Shown here: positions 22,360 through 32,532 of the stretch, piece by piece
Layout of the letters: each line of letters starts with the position of its first letter
How positions within the stretch are numbered: position 1 is the first letter of the stretch
NCBI GenBank assembly: GCA_029721435.1
Contig: CM056576.1
Coordinates: 71,565,876 to 71,629,875 of the forward strand
Reading direction: 5' to 3'
Source: Gymnothorax reevesii
Taxonomy: Eukaryota; Chordata; Actinopteri; Anguilliformes; Muraenidae
Length of the DNA: 64,000 nucleotides
The notes under the pieces: generated by a model
Database searches by the model: none
Seen by the model: only the letters and a program-made list of their open reading frames with translations
What the model was told of the DNA's origin: nothing
Translations under genes and position numbers: made by a program

Positions 22360-23849
22360 ATTGGAACCTTGATCATGAGTTGGGTAGTGATGGATAAGTT
22401 GCCATGAGCTGTGCTTTGTCACTGGATGACTTGCCTATGTAAAAGGTAGATATTCTATGCAATGCTTGAGGCGGTAGTCAGTGCAAAGATGAATGTAGAG
22501 CCACTAAGTGCGAGACAACTGCCACGTTCTCAAACCATTTAACTTAACACAAGAGTCACCTTGTTTAATCAGTATTGCACATTAAGAAAAGAAAAAAAAA
22601 TATTGCCATAATGCACTTCAGTAAACCATGGCCCGAATCTCCTCAAAAGCATGCCAGTGGCAACAGCAGCAAGGAAAAACTCCCTATGAGAATAAAAATA
22701 GGAAGAAACCTTGGAGGAACCAGGCTAAAGAGTACCTCTCTTAATCCTCCATCCTCCTCTGACCGGCCCAGGGTATGAGTTCATGGTTGCCATAATGCAA
22801 AACAGTCCATTTGGCAAGCAGTCCAGGATTTGTAGTTGGCTGGATGGATGCCATGGACCAGACCACTCCAATGGTAGAGACTGGGCAGAGGGGTCAGATG
22901 GCGATGCTGGCGAAGACCAGCAGCAGCATGCTCGGGGTAGGGCCCCACCGCAGGCATGGAACACAAAATCAGGCAATTAGTGGAGAGCAGCAGGTGGAAG
23001 CAGTGCTGGGGATACACCATGAGAATGCTGTGTACTCAGTAAAGTTGATATAACAATAAAAATACCATGATTGCAAAATATGAACAGCATTGAATCAGAA
23101 AGCTTAGAAAGGGTTGGCTGCGCATTAGTGATTGCAGTAGCATTCTGTATTGTTGCCCTGCTAATTTGTGCTACTGTGTTATTATTGTCTTTTGATCTTT
23201 ATTAAAAGTTTTTTCTATTTTTTACTCAGCCTGTGCGTGTGGGCCCCTTCCCAGCCTTGGGCCCAGTGCCTGCCGGATTGCATGTTGCATCGGGCGGGAC
23301 AAAACCATGACAATGTGGTCTTTATTTATGGCTTTTTGGTTAAGCAACTAGCACAGGTAGAGACTATAGGACATTCTGAGTGATATAGAGCAGAGGCAAA
23401 GCAATTTTGAATGAAATGATGGGCAGAAGACCAAAGCACAAGCTAGTTTGCTGAAATGGGCTAAATAATGGTGAGTTATCAGCAAAATGTCGGTGCACCT
23501 TGGCATTGCTCAGCGTGTGCAAGGTGAGACATCTTGAGGATGTGAGCTTGATGTTGGTAAGCAACCCAAATACACAGCAATTATAATTCTATCGAAACTA
23601 GGTTACTAATGCGCGTACAACTATGCAAAAACATTACTACCACATTATGGGGAAAACACAGAGCTCTGGCAATTGGAAAGGTAACGCTAATATGATTGCA
23701 ATTCATTCACAAACAAGCTTGAGTATGACCTGTTGATAACAGAAATTCCATTGACAACTGGAATGGCTACTCCAAGTCCTCATCACTCCACAGCATAAGT
23801 TAGAATCTTTGGTTGGAACTACATCCATGCCAAGATCACATTTATCTTA
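22360..23849. other. clic5 intron 3 with a teleost dispersed-repeat motif
   Basis: The block at about 22660-22770 (AGCAAGGAAAAACTCCCTAT, GGAAGAAACCTTGGAGGAAC, CATCCTCCTCTGACCGGCCC) is a sequence I associate with a common teleost interspersed repeat. Its element class was not determined. The remainder shows no recognised feature. Confidence 0.4.
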
Positions 23850-24299
23850 CCGGTAAAGCATTGCGTTGCAAAGCAGAAGTGACTATCACGTCGCGGGTTC
23901 GAGCCCCACTTCGTACCAGCCGGCAGTGGTCTGCAGCTTTTTCAGAGTAGCGCACAATTGGCAAATTGGGAAGGGACTGCCAGAGAGGGTATATGATACT
24001 TGCCTTGTTCGTTGCTCAAGCGCCTCCTGTTGGCCAGACGGGCGCTCGTCAGGAAGATTCTAAGTCTGTTCATGTCCAGGTATCCTCCGCCTTGGTTCTG
24101 AACTTGCGAAGATTCAACCATTGAGTGTATAAGAAGCGGTCGCTAACAGGCGCGCGCTTCAGAGGAGAGCCGTGAACTGTCCACACTCTCCTGAATTGGC
24201 AGCAAGGGGTCGCATAAGAGCAAGACTTGTACATAGTTCACCAATTGGGCATTGCATATTTAGGTGGGATTGGAGATGCCAAATTTAAAAAGAAAAAAG
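23850..24299 (+). mobile_element. SINE-like retroposon with tRNA-like head and A-rich tail
   Basis: A tRNA-like head contains a strong B-box, GGGTTCGAGCCCC (23897-23909), preceded by GTAAAGCATTGCGTTGCAAA. A GC-rich body follows, and the unit ends in AAAAAGAAAAAAGAA (about 24285-24299). The tail stops exactly where the decayed gypsy pol on the other strand breaks off, suggesting insertion into that element. The SINE family was not identified; a decayed tRNA-related sequence of another origin is possible. Confidence 0.55.
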
Positions 24300-25945
24300 A
24301 AACTTGCTGTTGCTGGTGAGATGGAGGGTTGATTGAATCCTTGTTGAAGCGCCTTTTGAATGTACTGCTCCATCACGGCAGTTTCTGCCATGAAGAGGGG
24401 GTAGATTCGGTTGTGAGGCGGTGAAGCACCAGAAAGCAGCTCGATGGCAGAGTCTCACAAGGCGATGCGGGGGAAATCGGGTGGCCTTTGTCTTGCTTAA
24501 GACCTCCCGCAATCGCCTGTACTCCTTGGGGATGTTGAGGGTGGAGGCGGTGTTAGGGCTTTTTACGGTGCTGGCGGCGATGTAGAGGGGGCAATAGTGC
24601 TGCCTGCAGTAGGAAGATGGAAAGTTGACTTACCTCTTTTTCTAGGAGATGATGGGGTTGTATAATTGGAGCCACAGGAGTCAGAAAATCATGGAGTTCT
24701 TGGAAGCTGGTAGAATTATAAGGGGCTTTTTCGCGGTGGCGTCTTCTGAAGGTGAGGGAGATTGGCTCCGACGGGTAGAGTACTTCGCCACTTCCTAACA
24801 GCTTGCCGTCCAGAGCTGCCATGGTAATGGGAGCATGTAGTTGTTGCAGGGAAAGTTGGACCCTCCAAGCCAGGTGACGGTTGATGAAGTTTCTCACTGC
24901 ACCAGAGTCAATCAGTGCTTCTACTGGGGAGGACAGGTATTCGTGCGTCATCTGCACTGTCACCAGATAACACTGAGCCAAAATGGATTGAGACAACACG
25001 TTTACCTTGACAGGTGTAGTGGGTTCCAACTCTGGTCTGAAACATGTTCAGGCTGCAGTACTCACAGGTGTGCATCGGTATTCCCCACAGTGATAGCACC
25101 GCCCTGGTTTCTTCCACGCATGGTGCTCAGAGGTGGAGGGTTTGAAAGTTCCAACGTCCATAGGCTCTGGTTCGGTATTGGTAGATGAACGGCTTGCTGT
25201 CGGTGGTGGCCCAGTTGCCTCTCCTGTGGAAGCTGGTCCAGGCAGATTGAGGTGTTAATGTAGGAGTCTAGGGCAGCGACGTCATCCCTGCATGCCAACT
25301 CAGCTTTTAGATATGGCTGCAGGCCATTTCGGTAGATGGAGAGCAGAGCTGCCTCATTCTACCCACTATCTGCATTCAGAGTCCTAAAAGTGAGGGAATA
25401 CTCCACGGCCAACCTGGACCCCTGCCGTCGACCCAGCAGTCGATCTCCTCTTTTCTGGTGATTGAAGACCGCCTTGAACTGGGTTATAAAGCTGTCATAT
25501 GTCAAGAAGTCAGCATCTTCCCAGATGGCGGTAGCCCGCTCCAGTGCTTTGCCAGTTAGCTGGGTGATGACGGTGGCAATCTTCTCTGCATCACCAAGGA
25601 CAGAGTAATACATGAATTATAATAAGCATTGCAGCAGGAAACCCCTGCAGGTGGTTGGAGAGCCATCGTAATGGTCAGGTAGGCGCACTGGAGATTCGCC
25701 ACGGAGAGAGACTGAGGACACAGATGCTTTAACTGGAGAGACAGGAGCATATGGTGGAGGTGGTGGCGGCACGGATGTCTTGGAAGCCTCTAATTAATTC
25801 ATCTAAAGCAGCTCCCAGCCCGCTGATCTCCTGTTGCTGAGCTGCCACCATAGAAAGAATAGCTCCAGCAGCGAACTGACCATCCTGTAGGAGAGGGACC
25901 TTCGCTGGATCCAAAAGAACGGCTAAGTCTTCTGTCATGCTTTCA
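24300..25945 (-). pseudogene. Decayed sushi-type Ty3/gypsy gag-protease (and RT start)
   Basis: On the minus strand, gag begins near 25938 (MTEDLAVLLDPAKVP) and continues with frameshifts through a capsid-like region (GKALERATAIWE, FITQFKAVF). It reaches a degraded CYHCGEY zinc-knuckle near 25090-25105. A retropepsin follows with the active-site motif IDSGAVRNFI (about 24900-24920). The frame then enters the pre-RT region (PPHR, then AVMEQYI- and ALQQGF-like words) and stops at the SINE tail at 24299. This order and these motifs resemble sushi-ichi-type chromovirus-related elements. RT, RNase H and integrase are missing. Many stops and frame changes make it non-functional. Confidence 0.75.
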
Positions 25946-25984
25946 GTGTCTGAATTGTGGCACTGAATGCAAGGAGCGAGAGTA

Positions 25985-26310
25985 GGATCCAGGCACAAAG
26001 TTGAATTGATTTATTAATGTGGCTGAAGCATGCCAAGGAAAGCTTCAGACATGAACGCACTTAAATATAAAAACTTGGGAAGAACAACCCCCCAATAAAA
26101 ATGCAAGTGAAGCACTGTTAGGTACACTAACAGATCATCATAATAACAGCAGGAGAACGCTTTGTCTACCCAGGCTGAAAGGTAAAGGACTACTAAGACT
26201 TTGCACCGCAGTCTCTGCAGTGCGAACATATGTATGCTTAATTGAATAATTGAATGTGGCTGAGTATCAGAACTCAGGTGATGCAGACCGTTGTTGGCGA
26301 GGCCTGACAC
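25985..26310 (-). mobile_element. LTR-like 5' end of the decayed sushi-type element
   Basis: Upstream of gag on the minus strand, a segment starts TGTCAGGCC (near 26309). It contains a TTTATATTTAAG promoter-like motif (about 26060-26075) and an AATAAA (about 26010-26020). The TG start, TATA-like box and poly(A) signal fit an LTR; its partner LTR is not in the window. Confidence 0.55.
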
Positions 26311-26647
26311 TTGGTTTCACATCATAAAAGATCTTGTCAATTGCTTGGAATTCAGTAAATTCAGTATGACCAGGGCGACCATATTGGATTCCGAATCCTG
26401 CCAAAAAATGAGAACACTTAGTCAGGGCCATGAGACATTATATTGAAACAGAAATACATTTACAGACATGGCTGTTACCATTCTGCTACCATAGAAGAGA
26501 TAGCAGGCATGAGGAGGCTGTAATATAGCTGTCAACAATGCCAGAGACACAACAGCTGTATGACCCTGTTTTATTATGCTGTATGTTTTAGCACTACAAT
26601 GCTATATCCTCAGCCCCTGAAAACATTTCCTTAAGAGACATGATGTA

Positions 26648-28251
26648 CAAAACCCAAAACCAGTGAAGTTGGCGCATTGTGTAAATCATAAATAAAAACA
26701 GAATACAATGATTCGCAAATCCTTTTCAACCTATATTCAGTTGAATACACTGCAAAGACAAGTAACTTAATGTTCGAACAGGTAAACTTTCTAATTTTTT
26801 GCAAATATTAGCTCATTAGGAATTTGATGCCTGCAACATGTTTCAAAAAATCTGGCACAAGTGGCAAAAAAGACTGAGAGAGTTGAGGAATGCTCATCAA
26901 ACACTTATTTGGATCATCCCACAGGTGAACGGGCTAATTGGAAACAGGTGGGTGCCATGATTGGGTATAAAAGCAGCTTCCCTGAAATGCTCAGTCATTC
27001 ACAAACAAGGATGGGGCAAGGGTCACCACTTAGTGAACAAATGCGTGAGCTGATTGTCAAACAGTTTAAAAACAACATTCCTCAATGAACTATTGAAAGA
27101 AATTTATGGATTTCATCATCTACGGTCCGTAATATCGTCAAAAGGTTCAGAGAATCTGGAGAAATCACTGCACGTAAGCGACAAGGCTGAAAACCAACAT
27201 TGATTGCCCGTGACCTTCGATCCCTCAGGCGGTACTGCATCAAAAACCGACATCAGTGTGTAAAGGACATCACCACATGGGCTCAGGAACACTTCAGAAA
27301 ACCACTGTCAGTAACTACAGTTTGTCGCTACAGCTGCAAGTGCAAGTTAAAACTCTACAATGCAAAACGAAAGCCATTTATCAACAGCACCCAGAAACAC
27401 CGCCAGCTTCGCTGGACCCAAGCTCATCTAAGATGGCCTGATGCAAAATGGAAAAGTGTTCTGTGGTCTGACGAGTCCACATTTCAAACTGTTTTTGGAA
27501 ACTGTGGACGTCGTGTCCTCCGGACCAAAGAGGAAAAGAACCATCAGGAGTGTTATAGGCGCAAAGTTCAAAAGCCAGCATCTGTGATGGTATGGGGGTG
27601 TATTAGTGCCCAAGGCATGGGCAACTTACACATATGTGAAGGCACCATTAATGCTGAAAGGTACATAGAGGTTTTGGAGCAACATATGTTGCCATCCAAG
27701 CAACGTCTTTTTCATGGACGCCCCTGCTTATTTCAGCAAGACAATGCCAAGCCACATTCTGCACATGTTACAGCATGGCTCCGTAGTAAAAAAGTGCGGG
27801 TACTAGACTGGCCTGCCTGTAGTCCAGACCTGTCTCCCACTGAAAATGTGTGGCGCATTATGAAGCGTAAAATACGACAACGGAGACCCCGGACTGTTGA
27901 ACAACTTAAGCTGTACATCAGGCAAGAATGGGAAAGAGTTCCACCTGAAAAGCTTCAAAAATTGGTCTCCTCAGTTCCCAAACGTTTACTGAGTGTCGTT
28001 AAAAGGAAAGGCGATGTAACACAGTGGTAAAAAGGCCCCTGTGCCAACTTTTTTGCAATGTGTTGCTGCCTTTAAATTCTAAGTTAATGATTATTTGCAA
28101 AAAGAAAATAAAATTTCTCAGTTTGTACATTTAACATATTGTCTTTGCAGTGTATTCAATTGAATATAAGTTGAAAATTATTTGCACATAATTGTATTCT
28201 GTTTTTCTCTACGATTTACATAATGTGCCAACTTCACTGGTTTCGGGTTTG
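26648..28251 (+). mobile_element. Near-complete Tc1-like transposon (1604 bp)
   Basis: The element lies between TA at 26646-26647 and TA at 28252-28253. Terminal inverted repeats of about 115 bp start CAAAACCCAAAACCAGTGAA on the left and are mirrored on the right (TTCACTGGTTTCGGGTTTG). One transposase gene fills the middle. The same family gave the older copy at 11360-13181. Confidence 0.92.
27011..28030 (+). pseudogene. Tc1-like transposase with two early stop codons
   Basis: A cut-and-paste DDE transposase of 339 codons, the usual length, starting at ATG 27011 (MGQGSPLSEQMRELIVKQFK). The N-terminal paired-like helix-turn-helix region is followed by the catalytic domain. The Asp of WSDEST, the Asp of FQQDNAKPH and the Glu of SPTENVW are all present. 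Two in-frame TGA codons (27086-27088 and 27188-27190) interrupt the DNA-binding domain; the frame is open from 27191 to the TAA. The second and third acidic residues are separated by 33 amino acids, one fewer than in the related copy at 56640 (34). The 831-bp open part could yield only a protein without its DNA-binding domain. This copy is probably inactive. Confidence 0.9.
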
Positions 28252-28253
28252 TA

Positions 28254-28789
28254 GGTTTCTCCATGCACTGTGGGCGTTTCCATTTCAAAAATGTAAAAAA
28301 GAATGCCGATGGAGAGGCACCTTTTAATATTTGTATGACATATTTTAGATTCCCAATAAAACTTTGTTTACTGATCCCTGTCAATACTGTAATCACAGTA
28401 ATTAAAATTTGATTATATTTTAAATGAAACCATGGAGAACTCGTAATGTATTGACGGCCCTGTTGCATTTATGGTAAAGGTATTGGGCAGTGGCATAGCA
28501 TAGAGTTGCTAGGCCCCGGTGCGACAATGGTGCTACATGTAGTACATAAAGTACATGTACTTCGTAACAGAACTTCAGTTTTTTGAGGATTTATACTTTA
28601 CCTGAGTTCTTTTTTAAACCTGGATTTTCACTCTACAACATTTAAAACTTAAAAATTATAATTTTACTTCGTTACTTTGACACTAGCCACTTCGTTACAA
28701 ATTAAAATATGAACGTAATTCATCGTTCAAGGATTATCTGGATTTGGCGTCTCCAAGAAGAACAACGGTGCTCGGCAGCAGAGTATGTT
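28254..28789. other. clic5 intron 3, no recognised feature
   Basis: AT-rich; nothing supported beyond short chance open frames. Confidence 0.5.
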
Positions 28790-28950
28790 ACTGCAAATTT
28801 ATGCACGTAGTTACAATATTCTATCACTAGATGGCACACCCGAATGAGTTATTGGATATTCACAGAAACAATCGTCCTCAGTAGCCAACCACTTCAGCTA
28901 CAGTGAGCCAGTAGGTATCCAAATGAGTAATTAAGAAAAATAAGTTTTCT
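28790..28950. mobile_element. Internal fragment of the piggyBac-like family
   Basis: The segment from CTGCAAATTTATGCACG to AGTTTTCTGAAAAACG matches the part of 820-1155 that contains CACTAGATGGCAC, ATTGAATATTCACA and CAGCTACAGTGAGCCA, with an internal deletion. Both termini are missing. Confidence 0.6.
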
Positions 28951-29797
28951 GAAAAACGTAGACACCCATAATTATTAGGGCTATTAGAACCATGGACAAT
29001 GAATATTTGCACTGCATCTCTACATCACGCCACACGTATTTTGAACCATAAACAACAGTGACAACACATTGCCAATCAAAATGCAAAAAAGATCCACACG
29101 GCTGAACAGTCAACCATATATCCCTAACAGCACAACAGTGGCCAAATCAAAAAGTAAACAGACAGATGGACACACATCCTGGCACAGCAGCCATTTAACC
29201 TCAACCGGCAAGCTGATCACTTGCAGTAGCCTAATAGAAGATAACCCTGCGTGCCTCCTGCTCTGCAAAGTCGTTGAGCAAGAGGGCATTGAGGTGGTAG
29301 CATTAGCCTCCAAGTCTTACTTGGATGCTGTACTGCCACCCAACACCTGCATTATCCCAAAAAAAGAAAGGAGTAGAACAGGAAGCTAACATTTTTGTCT
29401 GTCTTCTAACAAGCTTTTACATGAGGAACACTACATGTGTGCCAAGGAAAGGTATTTATACACTGCTCTGGCAAAAACTGCATGCTAATTTAGTTGACAG
29501 CAATTTATAGGAGAGAAGGAATCACTGATATCTTTCTGCCATTTATTCCCACAAATCTTTCACAGTTCAGTCAATCCAGCTTGGACAGATAAATGTTTAA
29601 CTTTGTGGTCATAAAAACATAAAAAACCCTTCAAATTAGATGGGAAAATGCTCTCTCTCTCTCCCCTTGCTGTTAGCTGAATTAATTGTCAGCATACAAA
29701 CCCTCTGTCTTTCTCAACACAGGAATGAAGGCCATTGTACTGTAAAGTACCTGTTGATGAATAATGCAGGAAAACAATGTCACGTTGTATCTCTCAG
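28951..29797. other. End of clic5 intron 3
   Basis: No gene recognised. A 107-codon open frame at 29069-29389 has no family motif. The acceptor TATCTCTCAG precedes exon 4 at 29798. Confidence 0.5.
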
Positions 29798-29904
29798 GTA
29801 TCCCAAACTGGCCGCAAAGAACAGGGAATCCAACACTGCAGGAAATGACATCTTTGCCAAGTTCTCAGCCTTCATCAAGAACACCAAGCCTGAGGCTAAT
29901 TCAG
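29798..29904 (+). CDS. clic5: clic5 exon 4
   Basis: A 107-bp internal exon whose split first codon (AA|G) follows exon 3, giving [20 protein letters not shown] and then [16 protein letters not shown]. The acceptor is CTCTCAG and the donor TCAG|GTAAAG. It covers the join between the thioredoxin-like and all-helical domains of the GST fold, including the conserved ESNTAG and [10 protein letters not shown] segments. YPKLAAKxRESNTAG is CLIC5-like; CLIC4 has LKLSPKHPESNTAG. The size equals the canonical CLIC exon 4. Intron 4 that follows is short (364 bp). Confidence 0.94.
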
Positions 29905-30268
29905 GTAAAGGCTCTGACAGAGCTAATGCCGAGCTAAGTACCGTCAAATCCTTGTGTCCACATCAATTTATTATCTGGTTGTTTTTGAATAATCTCACAA
30001 TGAGGGATCGGTCGGAAAATTCACCCTAAAAAATTAATGTCACATAATTGCAGCCATATTTGAGCATATTTGGCATATGATCCTTTTCTGTAATGGCCTA
30101 CAAAACCCAGCTAGAGTGAAGAAAAGAGAGAACTCATCACTTAAGCCGCGGAAACGCAGCATTAGACTTGAATGGAGTATTGCCAGATTTCTGGGTATCT
30201 GAATGTGCACATAGACATCCATCTTAATGGTTATAATTGGGAATGACAATTGTGTAAATGTGTTGCAG

Positions 30269-30450
30269 CTCTGGAGCGGGGTCTGATGAAAGCCTTGAGG
30301 AAGCTGGACTCTTACCTGAACAGTCCTCTTCCTGAGGAGATCAATGCTGACAGCATGGAGGAGGAAAAGAGCTCCAACCGCCGGTTTCTGGATGGAGATG
30401 ATCTGACGCTGGCAGACTGCAACCTCCTGCCAAAGCTGCATATAGTGAAG
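30269..30450 (+). CDS. clic5: clic5 exon 5
   Basis: A 182-bp exon, acceptor TGTTGCAG and donor AAG|GTAGGA. It encodes the central part of the all-helical C-domain: [20 protein letters not shown], a variable acidic loop ([14 protein letters not shown]), then [20 protein letters not shown] and VK. The [20 protein letters not shown] block is one of the most conserved in CLICs and contains the buried Cys of the ADCNLLP helix cap. The exon size equals canonical CLIC exon 5. An open frame that continues past 30450 reads into the intron and is not real coding. Confidence 0.95.
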
Positions 30451-30910
30451 GTAGGACTGTGCCCCCAAGTGGCCGGAGGTGGAGGTGCGGCGGAATTTGA
30501 CTTGCACATACCTGCATATCTTGGGGTTAAGGGGACCTATTGCGAAGCAAATGCCAATTTTGGCTCAAAATTTTAAGGAAAGAACATAGAGTGGTCCTTC
30601 AAATAGTCTACTTTCAGGACATATATTCACCTTCTGCCTAATTGGTCTTAAACTTGCTCTAAAACTGCTCTGAAATTGCTCTTTTACACCAAAAAGCACT
30701 TAAAAACCTTGATAAAATTGATCGCAAAAAATACAGATTTCTCAGCAACTGTACATCCAATTAACTTCATATTTGGCAGTTCTCCTCATTTTGTGATGAT
30801 CTATGTCTGTGCAGAGCTCTTTTTGCAATATGTACCTCTGAATATGAGTAAATCAAAATATGCATATTTAATTAGCTGTTTCCTGTCAAAATTGATTTAG
30901 GAGGGGGTCA
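30451..30910. other. clic5 intron 5, first part
   Basis: Begins GTAGGACTG. No feature recognised before the TA-flanked element at 30913. The intron continues to 38438 (8.0 kb) and holds that element, a whole gypsy retrotransposon and a Tc1-like element. Confidence 0.55.
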
Positions 30911-30912
30911 TA

Positions 30913-31458
30913 CACTGCCCGGCCAAAAGAAAAAAAAAACCGTTTGGAAATTAATGAACAAATTCTAGAATTGGATCATTATTGCGGTTACTAATATGTT
31001 ACTGCTGGCAATAATCATTTTTCCCCTGACTGATGAAGCGCATCGCTACTCATTTCTCAAAAAATCATGTCGGAAGACACATCCCTTGCTGGTGGAAAAG
31101 ATGTTACAGTATTTCAGAACAGGCAACTAATTGGCCTGTATTTAGCAAAGAAACTCATGAATGCAAAAACAAGAATGAGGAATCATTTTCACAAACATAT
31201 TTGCCACCACAAAGTCCTGATCTTAGACACAGTAAAAGTTATTGGGATGTGCTCAAGAAAGACCACCGAGTGGTTCAACCATTATGTCGAGAAGACAAGA
31301 CCTTGGCCCACAATTATGGCATGTATGATTGAAAATAAATGTTCTGGCATTGCATATAGTTGTCAAAACAATGACAAAATGAATATGCACTGTAATCAAA
31401 GCTACAGGGGTTCCAACTAAACATTTGAGTGTGCGACTTTTTTTTTGGCCGGGCAGTG
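30913..31458 (+). mobile_element. Non-autonomous TA-flanked Tc1/mariner derivative, copy 1 (546 bp)
   Basis: TA at 30911-30912 and 31459-31460 flanks CACTGCCCGGCCAAAA on the left and its inverse (TTTTTGGCCGGGCAGTG) on the right. The inside looks like an internally deleted transposase gene. It has an N-terminal start (MSEDTSLAGGKDVTVFQNRQ), and in another frame LPPQSPDLRHSKSYWDVLKK, a match to the PPQSPDL...WDVLK region around the third catalytic acid. A second copy is at 41914-42454. Confidence 0.8.
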
Positions 31459-31460
31459 TA

Positions 31461-31889
31461 TATATAAACCTGGAAAAAATGCTCTGTAGTGATATTACAG
31501 CTGAAAATATTGTATTACCAAAAACTGTTTAGTTATCTCAATAATTGTGTCTTAAAAAGTATATATTCATTAAACAAGCCATTGCCATGGCAACCACTGA
31601 TGCGATGTTACCGAAACTCAGTGTTTTTAGTTGCAGTTTATAATAAAGTTATTTTGATAATAATTCTTAGTTTAAAACGTGAATATCTTGGAAAAATGTT
31701 TGCTTAACTATAAGTCCCCTTAAGGGAAAATGTGTTTTTTAAAGAAAATATTTATGAGTTGAACTATAGCCTCTCACTCAGTTTAAATTAAGCAAGAGCA
31801 TATACTTTACTCAGTAAAATCTGACAGAGTACATTTTACTCCTGAAGAATATATTTTGGACTCACTGTTGAGAATTCAGCTACTGTATT
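31461..31889. other. clic5 intron 5 between elements
   Basis: No recognised feature. The last four bases before the LTR (GTAG, 31890-31893) are the target duplication of the gypsy element. Confidence 0.6.
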
Positions 31890-31893
31890 GTAG

Positions 31894-32399
31894 TGTTATG
31901 GCCCCAATTTGTTATTACATTTATAACACAACAGCAACAGCAAGGGATGACAAACACAGTTTTAACAACTAAAACACATTTAATTTTTAACAAAGAAAAA
32001 GACTAATAACAACCTACAACTAAAGACCAAGATTGATAAATAAAAAAAAACAGAAATAATTACAGTCCCTTTTTGGTGGGGTGGCTTGGTGATGTCCTGG
32101 ATGAAGAAAATGCTCAAACACAGGCAAAGAAATCCACAAAAGAAACGTCACAGGTCTTGAACAGAATGGCAGGTCTGGTCACACGCATCCTTCCTCTTGC
32201 AATTTCTCCTACTACTTTACTGTCTCAATTCTTTTCCTTATATACTCTTTTGCAGACCCCACCCACATTTAGACCTCTTTTTTTTAATTTTCTGAGACTT
32301 GCCCCAGACATGTCCAGGACATGTCTAAACATGACTCCAGTCTGAGCTGAACAAAAAAAAGGTAAATACTGCCATCTAGTGGCCTATATTCACATTACA
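31894..32399 (-). repeat. 3' LTR of the Gmr1-like element (506 bp)
   Basis: Plus-strand ends are TGTTATGG and CATTACA, so the LTR has the TG...CA form on both strands. By eye it differs from 36527-37032 at three positions, in the words AGGCAAAGAAATCC, CTTTTTTTTAATTTT and GAGCTGAAC. Confidence 0.95.
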
Positions 32400-32412
32400 C
32401 CTCCATTCCAAA
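32400..32412 (-). other. Polypurine tract of the Gmr1-like element
   Basis: On the minus strand GGAATGGAGGTG directly precedes the 3' LTR. A purine-rich stretch at this place primes plus-strand DNA synthesis. Confidence 0.6.
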
Positions 32413-32532
32413 AGGGAAAAATTTTGACTCATAAAGGCAAAATTTTTATTTTCAATACAAAATGGTTAAGTGAACACTTGTCTATATATACATATCATAC
32501 AATATTCAAACACATGATATATATATACACAT

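Noticed and set aside
29069..29389. 107-codon open frame in clic5 intron 3
   Set aside because: No domain, no splice context and no repeat-family match; probably chance.
30250..30576. Open frame running past the clic5 exon 5 donor
   Set aside because: The GTAGGA donor at 30451 and the canonical 182-bp exon size show that the extra part is intronic.
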